A stretch of 33,454 nt of DNA from an uncultured Lachnospiraceae bacterium (GTDB lineage Bacteria > Bacillota > Clostridia > Lachnospirales > Lachnospiraceae), in NCBI GenBank assembly GCA_910586275.1, contig CAJUIM010000026.1, positions 1-33,454 on the forward strand, read 5' to 3'. This document shows positions 8,641 through 14,839 of the stretch, in pieces. The notes under the pieces are model-generated. The model was not told the origin of the DNA. It worked only from the letters and a program-made list of their open reading frames with translations, and did no database searches. The position numbers and the translations under genes are program-made. How positions within the stretch are numbered: position 1 is the first letter of the stretch; every line of letters begins with the position of its first letter.

Positions 8641-8698
8641 GGAAGGACGGACAGCGGGACGGTGAAAATAGCGGGACAGATGGCATAAAAGGAGGAAA

Positions 8699-9403
8699 AT
8701 GAAGAAACAATATACATTGGATGATTTTGAAGGGATTGTGAGAACATTAAGAGGTGAGCATGGATGTGCATGGGACAGGCGGCAGACACATGCCAGCCTG
8801 AAGCCGTTTATTACAGAGGAAGCCGCAGAGCTGGTTTCCTCTGTCCGCATTTATGAGAAAACCGGAAATGCAGAAAATATGAAGGAGGAATTAGGCGATA
8901 TCCTCCTTCATATCGTTCTGCATGCGCAGATAGCGGAAGAGGAAGGGCTGTTTACATTAGAGGATGTTATCGAAGGAATCAGCGAGAAAATGATAAGGAG
9001 ACATCCTTATGTTTTTCATCCGGAGTCCGGCGGCCCGGAACAGGTATCGGCTAACTGGGAGGAAATCAAGCAGAAAGAAAAAGAAGGGAAAGAATGGATC
9101 GAGTCTCCGCTGAGGGAAATCCCTCAGGAACTGCCGGCCCTTATCCGGACCTCAAAAGTATTGAAAAAAGCGGACAGGCTCTATGGCACGGGAAAAAGCT
9201 TTCAGGAGAATGCAAAGCGGCTGAAGGAAGCTGCCGATAAAATGTCCAAGCTTGGGCCGGAGAGGGAGGATGAGAGACTGCAGGAGATTTTCGGCGATAT
9301 GTTAATGAGCCTGTCGGAAATTGCCGCGCAATACCGTATTCCGTCCGAGCAGATATTGACAGACAGGATCGAAGATTTCATAGAACGGTATGAACCGATG
9401 TGA
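8699..9403 (+). CDS. mazG: MazG nucleoside triphosphate pyrophosphohydrolase
   Basis: This 234-residue enzyme hydrolyses NTPs to NMP and pyrophosphate, cleaning non-standard nucleotides or modulating nucleotide pools. The all-alpha MazG fold appears twice: the N-terminal half has the metal-binding EEAAEL (E40-E44) and EELGDIL (E63-D67) motifs, and the C-terminal half has a weaker copy (FGDMLMSL). The length fits a two-domain MazG of slightly reduced size. A perfect ribosome site GGAGG is 4 bases before the ATG. The intergenic stretch to hup holds the hup promoter. Confidence 0.93.
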   Translation: MKKQYTLDDFEGIVRTLRGEHGCAWDRRQTHASLKPFITEEAAELVSSVRIYEKTGNAENMKEELGDILLHIVLHAQIAEEEGLFTLEDVIEGISEKMIRRHPYVFHPESGGPEQVSANWEEIKQKEKEGKEWIESPLREIPQELPALIRTSKVLKKADRLYGTGKSFQENAKRLKEAADKMSKLGPEREDERLQEIFGDMLMSLSEIAAQYRIPSEQILTDRIEDFIERYEPM

Positions 9404-9439
9404 GTTTCGGTTACCGGGCCGCAGAAAGGCAGATTTTTC

Positions 9440-9468
9440 TTGACAAACCATTAGAAACCGTCTATATA
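9440..9468 (+). promoter_or_regulatory. Sigma-A promoter of hup-rqcP
   Basis: TTGACA (9440-9445) and TATATA (9463-9468) are spaced by 17 bases. A palindrome CGTCTATA (9459-9466) / TATAGACG (9473-9480) overlaps the -10 and the start point, so it could be an operator or a hairpin at the transcript 5' end. Confidence 0.75.
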
Positions 9469-9539
9469 TATGTATAGACGTTTCATAGGAGAGACTTCTA
9501 ACAGATAATATAAACTCAAATTAACAGGAGGAGTTCAAG

Positions 9540-9815
9540 ATGAACAAAACAGAATTAATTGCAGCTATGGCTGATCAGTCTGGATTATCTAAAAAAGACA
9601 CGGAGAAGGCATTAAAAGCTTTTACGGATGTTGTTGCAGAAGAGTTAAGAAAAGAAGGTAAAGTACAGCTGGTTGGTTTCGGTACATTTGAAGTATCCAA
9701 AAGAGCTGCAAGAGAGGGAAGGAATCCCCAGAGCGGTGCAGTGATGAAGATAGCCGCTTCCAAAGCACCTAAGTTCAAGGCCGGAAAAGCTCTTAAGGAT
9801 TTAGTGAATGCATAA
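9540..9815 (+). CDS. hup: HU-family DNA-binding protein
   Basis: This is a 91-residue nucleoid protein that binds and bends DNA as a dimer. The sequence runs MNKTELIAAMADQSGLSKKD through the helical dimer core to the beta-arm, with the HU signature VQLVGFGTFEVSKRAAREGRNP. ATG at 9540 follows AGGAGGAG with good spacing, fitting high expression. It has its own strong promoter and is followed by rqcP 14 bases later. The hup-rqcP-yabP order is conserved in Clostridia. Confidence 0.97.
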   Translation: MNKTELIAAMADQSGLSKKDTEKALKAFTDVVAEELRKEGKVQLVGFGTFEVSKRAAREGRNPQSGAVMKIAASKAPKFKAGKALKDLVNA

Positions 9816-9829
9816 ATGACGTGGATGAC

Positions 9830-10069
9830 ATGAGATTAGATAAATATTTAAAAGTATCACGCCTGATTAAAAGGCGTACGGTTGCAAATGAAGCCTGTGA
9901 CGCAGGCAGGGTACTTATCAATGATAAACCTGCGAAAGCCTCGGCAAATGTGAAGCAGGGCGATATTATAACGATACAGTTCGGGAACAAGGATGTAAGG
10001 GTAGAAGTGCTGGACATACAGGAAACGGTAAAAAAAGACGAGGCGAAAGAATTGTTCCGGTATATTTAA
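9830..10069 (+). CDS. rqcP: RqcP, S4-domain ribosome quality-control factor
   Basis: This is a 79-residue protein made almost entirely of one S4 RNA-binding domain. In Bacillus, RqcP (YabO) works with RqcH on stalled 50S-peptidyl-tRNA complexes to drive alanine tailing. The opening MRLDKYLKVSRLIKRRTVANE matches that family closely, which sets the start at ATG 9830; an in-frame GTG at 9821 is less likely. No good ribosome site is seen, so translation may be coupled to hup, which ends 14 bases upstream. A terminator follows directly. Confidence 0.92.
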   Translation: MRLDKYLKVSRLIKRRTVANEACDAGRVLINDKPAKASANVKQGDIITIQFGNKDVRVEVLDIQETVKKDEAKELFRYI

Positions 10070-10088
10070 AATACTCCCCTCATATAAT
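10060..10088 (+). promoter_or_regulatory. Candidate sigma-E promoter of yabP-yabQ
   Basis: GTATATT (10060-10066) and CATATAAT (10081-10088) are 14 bases apart, close to the sigma-E consensus. In Bacillus subtilis the yabP operon is sigma-E dependent. The -10 lies inside the left arm of the terminator hairpin, so the transcript would begin near 10095 and keep only the right arm. Confidence 0.6.
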
Positions 10089-10115
10089 CTATAAAAGATT
10101 ATATGAGGGATTTTT
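10077..10115 (+). terminator. Intrinsic terminator after rqcP, overlapping the yabP ribosome site
   Basis: A perfect 13-bp stem (10077-10089 with 10097-10109) is followed by A and five Ts. The right arm contains GAGGG (10105-10109), the only ribosome site for yabP, 7 bases before its ATG. Readthrough RNA would therefore hide the site, while RNA from the sigma-E-like promoter would not. Confidence 0.85.
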
Positions 10116-10116
10116 C

Positions 10117-10407
10117 ATGGAAGATTTAAATGCCGCTAAACAGCGGACACATAAACTGATGCTCACAAACAGAAGGACATGTACCATCAGCGGAGTATGT
10201 GATGTGCTGTCCTTTGACGTAAAGGAAGTGATTCTTGAGACGGATCAGGGAATGCTGATGATAAAGGGGGAAGATCTGCATGTAAGCCGCCTGACACTGG
10301 ATAAGGGGGAAGTGGACATCGACGGAAGGATGGACAGCTTCACATATTCGGAAGCGGCAGGATATGGCGGCAAAGGGGAATCCCTGCTGGCAAAATTATT
10401 TAAGTAG
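10117..10407 (+). CDS. yabP: Sporulation protein YabP
   Basis: This is a 96-residue protein of the YabP family, which is required for normal spore development in Bacillus; its biochemical role is not known. The sequence has the usual short beta-rich pattern (HKLMLTNRRTCTISGVCDV, then VILETDQGMLMIKGEDLHV). The ATG at 10117 is fixed by GAGGG in the terminator hairpin arm. It precedes yabQ by 7 bases, so the two form one operon that is probably driven by sigma-E in the mother cell. Confidence 0.93.
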   Translation: MEDLNAAKQRTHKLMLTNRRTCTISGVCDVLSFDVKEVILETDQGMLMIKGEDLHVSRLTLDKGEVDIDGRMDSFTYSEAAGYGGKGESLLAKLFK

Positions 10408-10414
10408 GTGTAGG

Positions 10415-10903
10415 ATGAGTCAGGACATTATTAATGAAATATATTTTCTCGGAAGCTCTGTCTTGATGGGAATTGTCATTACTTTTATTTATGACTTCAT
10501 TCTGGTGGGGCGTAGGGTGATAAAACACAGCCTGTTTTTTATTTCTCTGGAGGATTTTGTGTTCTGGGTGGCGTGTGCCCTTGCCGTTTTTTATATGCTT
10601 TATAAAGAGAACAATGGGGTACTGCGGTGGATTGCGGTGTTGGGGGCAGCTATCGGGATTCTTCTTTATAAAAGAATCATCGGAAACGGGTTTGTAAGGA
10701 TCTTGTCGGCCGTCATATTAAAAGAAATCCATATACTGCGGAAAATTGCGGGGATTTTATTCTGGCCTCTGAGATGGATGCTGAAAAAGGTAGGAACATG
10801 CTTTCGGTTCTTCTGCCGGAAAGAAAAGAGATTGCATGCATATACAAAAAAGAAGTTGACGGGCATGAAAAAAGTGCTTAGAATAATATTACATAAGCAT
10901 TGA
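10415..10903 (+). CDS. yabQ: Spore cortex membrane protein YabQ
   Basis: This is a 162-residue membrane protein with about four hydrophobic helices in its first 100 residues and a basic C-terminal tail. YabQ is needed for cortex formation in Bacillus and sits in the membranes around the forespore. The start is ATG 10415 (MSQDIINEIYF), preceded by AGG; an upstream in-frame start at 10364 would overlap yabP by 44 bases and is less likely. A sigma-A promoter for divIC is embedded in the last 50 bases of the gene. Confidence 0.9.
   Translation: MSQDIINEIYFLGSSVLMGIVITFIYDFILVGRRVIKHSLFFISLEDFVFWVACALAVFYMLYKENNGVLRWIAVLGAAIGILLYKRIIGNGFVRILSAVILKEIHILRKIAGILFWPLRWMLKKVGTCFRFFCRKEKRLHAYTKKKLTGMKKVLRIILHKH
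10856..10884 (+). promoter_or_regulatory. Sigma-A promoter of divIC, inside yabQ
   Basis: TTGACG (10856-10861) and TAGAAT (10879-10884) are separated by 17 bases, about 60 bases before divIC. It would give the division gene vegetative expression independent of the sporulation operon upstream. Confidence 0.65.
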
Positions 10904-10944
10904 GGCTGTATGTAAAGATTTAGCTGTCCGGGAAAGGAGGCGTC

Positions 10945-11250
10945 ATGGCGAGGAGAGCGGCATATCGCAGAAAGCGGCAGAACGGTTTCGGGATGCTGCT
11001 GGTAACGACGGTAATTGTCATGCTGATGATTGTCGTGATGGTCAAAAGCATTGAACTGAAACAGAAACTGGCCGGATATCAGGCCAGGGAGGCGCAGCTG
11101 CTGGAAGAGATTGAAAAGGAAGAGCAGCGCACTAAGGAAATTGAGGAGTATGAAAAATATACGCAGACCAAGCAATATATTGAAGAGGTGGCAAAGGATA
11201 AGCTGGGGCTGGTATATGAGGGTGAAATCATTTTCAAAGATGAAGATTGA
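10945..11250 (+). CDS. divIC: Septum formation initiator, DivIC/FtsB family
   Basis: This is a 101-residue bitopic division protein. A short basic cytoplasmic end precedes one transmembrane helix (about residues 15-33), then a coiled coil (about 37-75) rich in E, K and Q, and a C-terminal segment with the family-typical KDKLGLVYEGEIIF. In Bacillus, DivIC works with FtsL and DivIB to activate septal wall synthesis. The ATG at 10945 has AAAGGAGG upstream. It has its own promoter in yabQ and its own terminator. Confidence 0.9.
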   Translation: MARRAAYRRKRQNGFGMLLVTTVIVMLMIVVMVKSIELKQKLAGYQAREAQLLEEIEKEEQRTKEIEEYEKYTQTKQYIEEVAKDKLGLVYEGEIIFKDED

Positions 11251-11286
11251 AATGCAGGTGACGGAATTCCGTAATCTGCATTTTTT
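11251..11286 (+). terminator. Intrinsic terminator after divIC
   Basis: AATGCAG and CTGCATT frame a second complementary block ACGGAATTCCGT, and six Ts follow. It separates divIC from the spoIIE promoter. Confidence 0.85.
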
Positions 11287-11351
11287 GTCGCACGAAAATG
11301 TGTTTTCCCGTATATGTTTTGACAAATCCGGCATGCCGCATCATGTATAAT
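11286..11351 (+). promoter_or_regulatory. Spo0A-type spoIIE promoter with 21-bp spacer
   Basis: TTGACA (11319-11324) and TATAAT (11346-11351) are both perfect but lie 21 bases apart, too far for ordinary sigma-A use. Bacillus spoIIE and spoIIG promoters have this same abnormal spacing and need Spo0A~P. Near-matches to the 0A box TGNCGAA lie at 11286-11292 (TGTCGCA) and 11320-11326 (TGACAAA). Confidence 0.7.
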
Positions 11352-11462
11352 ATTCCCCTAGAGTATGTTACGCCCTTATGGCAGGCGGCATAACATGTTT
11401 GCCGCAGCCTTAAGATAAACAGATTGGTATGCGCAAAGTGCCGCGCGGAAATGAGGGAAAGG

Positions 11463-12659
11463 ATGAAAAAGCAGCTTATGAACGGAGAGGCGCCTTTTGA
11501 CAGTGTGCTGCCGGAATATGGAAAGAAAAAATTACTGATGTATGCAGATTCCTTTCGGGATTTGGCCAATACATTTGCGGATATACAACAGCAGGAAAAA
11601 GCGGATGTCATTGCAGAGGACAGGCAGGAATATCTTTGGAAAAGAAGACTGTTGGAAAACCGGGATCTGATGGCAGAGCATTTGAATGAGGTGGCACATA
11701 TTATGACGCAGGTGGCGGAAGAGTCCTATCGCTTTATACATATGGGCGACCGGAAAGTAAAGCAGCTGACCCATACGCTGAAAGAAGCGGGGATTATGCT
11801 GAGGGAAATCTACCTTATGGAAAGAGAGGAAGGACATAAAGAAATAAATATTGTCATGCGTGCGGCAAAGGGGCCAGGCCTGGAGGTGGAGGAAGTAGGC
11901 AACCTGCTGTCCGTCTTTCTGAACCTGAGGCTTATGCCGGCAAAGACAAGCCCGATTTTTGTCAGCAAGGACTGGGGCAGTTACCAGTATGTGGAGGAAC
12001 CGCGCTTCCATGTCCTTACGGGAGTGGCCAAGGCAGTGAAGGAGACGGAGGATATTTCCGGAGACAATTATTCTTTCTTGGAAATGAAGGAGGGAAGGCT
12101 GGCAGCCGTTTTGTCCGACGGCATGGGATCCGGGGAAAAAGCGTGCAAAGACAGTGAATTTGTCATAGACTTTGTGGAAAAATTTCTGGAGGTGGGTTTC
12201 TCCAAGGAAACGGCAGTGCAGATGATTAACGGCTCTCTCATTGCCGGCGGGGAATCACAGAATATGTCCACCTTGGATATTTGTCAGATAGATTTATATA
12301 CCGGCGTATGTGAATTCAATAAAATAGGTTCGGCGCCTTCTTATATAAAAAGGGAAAACCTTATTGAGCAGATCTCGGCGCGGAATCTGCCCTTGGGCGT
12401 TTTTTATGAAATGGATATGGAAGTGACGAGACGCAGGCTGGTGGACGGCGACTATGTCATAATGATGTCGGACGGTTTGCTGGATGCGCTTTCCCAAGGC
12501 ATAGGGGAGGAAATACTGCCGGAAATGCTTGGAAGAATCCAGCTGAAAAATCCGAATGAGATTGCGGGGCATATATTGAATTTCTGCATTGGGCAGAGCA
12601 AGGGACGGGTAAGGGACGATATGACGGTGCTGGTAATCGGCATATGGGAAAACTTATAA
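11463..12659 (+). CDS. spoIIE: SpoIIE-type PP2C phosphatase, short form
   Basis: This is a 398-residue protein whose C-terminal half is a PP2C phosphatase: VLSDGMGSGEKA and MSDGLLDAL give the metal aspartates, and GRVRDDMTVLVIGIW ends the domain. SpoIIE dephosphorylates SpoIIAA to release sigma-F in the forespore. The N-terminal about 190 residues are helical and match the regulatory segment preceding the phosphatase, but the ten-helix membrane domain of Bacillus SpoIIE is absent. The promoter and divIC terminator directly upstream show the gene is complete, not cut. ATG 11463 has GAGGG 5 bases before it; ATG 11451 and TTG 11424 are alternatives. The place between divIC and tilS is the conserved spoIIE position. 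Confidence 0.9.
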   Translation: MKKQLMNGEAPFDSVLPEYGKKKLLMYADSFRDLANTFADIQQQEKADVIAEDRQEYLWKRRLLENRDLMAEHLNEVAHIMTQVAEESYRFIHMGDRKVKQLTHTLKEAGIMLREIYLMEREEGHKEINIVMRAAKGPGLEVEEVGNLLSVFLNLRLMPAKTSPIFVSKDWGSYQYVEEPRFHVLTGVAKAVKETEDISGDNYSFLEMKEGRLAAVLSDGMGSGEKACKDSEFVIDFVEKFLEVGFSKETAVQMINGSLIAGGESQNMSTLDICQIDLYTGVCEFNKIGSAPSYIKRENLIEQISARNLPLGVFYEMDMEVTRRRLVDGDYVIMMSDGLLDALSQGIGEEILPEMLGRIQLKNPNEIAGHILNFCIGQSKGRVRDDMTVLVIGIWENL

Positions 12660-12669
12660 GCTGAATGAT

Positions 12670-12698
12670 TTGACTTTTGGCATGAAATTAACTAATAT
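12670..12698 (+). promoter_or_regulatory. Sigma-A promoter of tilS-hpt
   Basis: TTGACT (12670-12675) and TAATAT (12693-12698) are 17 bases apart, starting 11 bases after spoIIE and 34 bases before tilS. Confidence 0.6.
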
Positions 12699-12731
12699 AA
12701 TAGTAGTGCGAAAAGAAACGGATGAAACGGA

Positions 12732-14261
12732 ATGGATGAGAAAATCTTTCATAAAGTAACGGCATATATTGAGAAGCATCGGATGATTGCTTCCGGCGAT
12801 ACGATTGTGACAGGCGTGTCAGGGGGTGCGGATTCGGTATGCCTTTTTTCCATATTGCATGAATTGGCGGAGACAATGATGCTCCGCCTTATTGTCGTGC
12901 ATGTGAATCACGGAATCAGAGGGGCGGACGCCGATGCGGATGCGTCATATGTGGAGAGCCTATGCAGGACATGGGGGATTCCCTTTGTGCTTGTGCGGGA
13001 AGATGTCAGAGCGTATGCCAGGAACGGGCATCTTTCGGAGGAAGAGGCCGGCCGGAAGGTAAGGTATAGGGCTTTTGAAGAGGCTTTAAAGAAGTATGTG
13101 CAGGAAACGGTTCCGGCGGGGACCTCCGAAGACAGCTTTCGGAAAGGGAAGATTGCGGTGGCGCATAATGCCAATGACCGTGCGGAAACTATGCTGTTTC
13201 ATCTGTTCCGGGGGGCAGGACTGACAGGAGCCGCGGCCATGAAACCGGTGAGGGGAAATGTGATCCGCCCTGTGCTATGTCTTGAGCGGAAGGAGATTGA
13301 GGAATATCTGCGGCAAAGACAGCTATCTTTCTGTATAGACAGAACCAATATGGAGGATACTTATACAAGAAACCGGATTCGCAACCATATATTCCCATAT
13401 GTGGAAAAAGAAGTCTGCCATGGCGCGGTGGGGCATATGTGCGAAGCTGCGGACAGGCTGGCGGAGGCGGAAGGATATATACGGAAACAGGCGGAACTGG
13501 CATATCGGAGATGCATCTTGGAAGAAACGGCCGGCGGAGACGGGGGAATGAGCCGGCCCGGTTCTTTTGGGCGGCCGGAGGTGCGGCTGGATGCGGGGCG
13601 GCTGATGGAGGAAGAAGCGTTTATCCGCCGGCAGGTATTGCTGCTGGGGCTGGAAAAGGCGGCAGGAGGAAGGCGGGACATTGCCTCCGTCCATGTGCTG
13701 CAAACGGAAAAGCTATTGGATAAAAGGGGCAGCAAACAGATTTCCCTTCCCCATGGGCTGACGGCAAGAAGGGAGCCGTGGAAAGGGAATACGCAGTTGG
13801 TTCTGTGCCGGGCGGAGGAACAAGTGCCGCAGGAACCCGTAGAGATTGCAATTCCGGGAACGGCAGAGGTGCCGGGATTAGGAAAAGTGGAATTTTCCCT
13901 GCTGGAGACGGAGAAGCTGCCGCCGGAAAATGAATTGGCAGGATTTTTTTGGGGAAAATCCCAATATATTCCGCAAAAAACATATACGAAATGGTTTGAC
14001 TATGATAGAATAACTAAGTCTTTAGTTTTTCGCGTAAGGGAAAAAGGGGATTATCTTACAATTAACGAAAGTCTTTCCAGAAAGAAACTGAAAGATTATA
14101 TGATAAACGAGAAAATCCCGAAGGAACGGAGAGGAAAAATCTATGTTTTGGCGGAGGAAAGCCATGTCATATGGGTGCCGGAGTACCGTATCAGCGAGTA
14201 TTATAAGATAACGGAAAATACAAAACGTATATTACAAGTACAAATAGGAGGAGGAACGTAA
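12732..14261 (+). CDS. tilS: tRNA(Ile)-lysidine synthase
   Basis: This 509-residue enzyme converts C34 of the CAU-anticodon tRNA-Ile to lysidine using ATP and lysine, which is needed to read AUA codons. The ATP-pyrophosphatase loop SGGADS is at residues 30-35, followed by HVNHGIRG and AHNANDRAETMLFHLFRGAG, all family hallmarks. The C-terminal TilS domain is recognisable (FRVREKGDYLTI, then SRKKLKDYMINEKIP). The linker at residues about 255-310 is unusually G- and R-rich. The ribosome site before ATG 12732 is weak. The stop codon is directly followed by the hpt ATG, so the two are one operon. Confidence 0.95.
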   Translation: MDEKIFHKVTAYIEKHRMIASGDTIVTGVSGGADSVCLFSILHELAETMMLRLIVVHVNHGIRGADADADASYVESLCRTWGIPFVLVREDVRAYARNGHLSEEEAGRKVRYRAFEEALKKYVQETVPAGTSEDSFRKGKIAVAHNANDRAETMLFHLFRGAGLTGAAAMKPVRGNVIRPVLCLERKEIEEYLRQRQLSFCIDRTNMEDTYTRNRIRNHIFPYVEKEVCHGAVGHMCEAADRLAEAEGYIRKQAELAYRRCILEETAGGDGGMSRPGSFGRPEVRLDAGRLMEEEAFIRRQVLLLGLEKAAGGRRDIASVHVLQTEKLLDKRGSKQISLPHGLTARREPWKGNTQLVLCRAEEQVPQEPVEIAIPGTAEVPGLGKVEFSLLETEKLPPENELAGFFWGKSQYIPQKTYTKWFDYDRITKSLVFRVREKGDYLTINESLSRKKLKDYMINEKIPKERRGKIYVLAEESHVIWVPEYRISEYYKITENTKRILQVQIGGGT

Positions 14262-14786
14262 ATGGCAGAGCGTATTAAAGTATTATTGTCCGAGGAAGAG
14301 GTAGACCGAAGAATTCAGGAAATCGGTGAACAGATAAGCAGGGATTATGAGGGGAAGCAAGTGCATCTTGTCTGCGTGCTGAAGGGCGGCAGTTTCTTTA
14401 TGTGTGAACTGGCGAAAAGGATAACGGTGCCGGTTTCCCTTGATTTTATGTCGGTATCCAGCTACGGAAGTTCTACGAAATCCAGCGGGGTTGTAAAAAT
14501 TGTGAAAGATTTGGATGAGCCGCTGAAAGATAAGGAAGTAATAGTAGTGGAAGATGTGGTGGATTCCGGAAGGACGCTCAGCTATTTACTGGAAATGCTG
14601 AGGGACCGGGGACCAAGGAGCCTTCGGCTGTGTACGCTTTTGGATAAGCCTGACCGAAGGGTGGTGGACGTGGATGTGGACTATACCGGATTTCAGATTC
14701 CGGATAAGTTCGTGGTCGGCTACGGACTGGATTATGACCAGAGGTATAGGAATCTTCCCTATATCGGAGTGGTGGAATTTGAATAA
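14262..14786 (+). CDS. hpt: Hypoxanthine phosphoribosyltransferase
   Basis: This 174-residue purine salvage enzyme converts hypoxanthine or guanine plus PRPP to IMP or GMP. The PRPP-binding motif VIVVEDVVDSGRTLSYLL and the base-binding C-terminal PDKFVVGYGLDYDQRYRNLPYIG are typical. ATG 14262 directly follows the tilS stop codon, with AGGAGGAGG just inside the end of tilS. tilS-hpt-ftsH is a conserved order in Firmicutes. A hairpin covers its stop codon. Confidence 0.96.
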   Translation: MAERIKVLLSEEEVDRRIQEIGEQISRDYEGKQVHLVCVLKGGSFFMCELAKRITVPVSLDFMSVSSYGSSTKSSGVVKIVKDLDEPLKDKEVIVVEDVVDSGRTLSYLLEMLRDRGPRSLRLCTLLDKPDRRVVDVDVDYTGFQIPDKFVVGYGLDYDQRYRNLPYIGVVEFE

Positions 14787-14810
14787 CGGTTCAGCTTTGC
14801 CGAGCCGTTA
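14784..14810 (+). other. Hairpin between hpt and ftsH
   Basis: TAACGGTTC (14784-14792) pairs with GAGCCGTTA (14802-14810), starting at the hpt stop codon. There is no T-run, so it is not a typical terminator. It may stabilise the upstream mRNA or reduce ftsH expression. Confidence 0.45.
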
Positions 14811-14839
14811 CGAGTTTATTGGATGAGGTGAAAAGTAAA

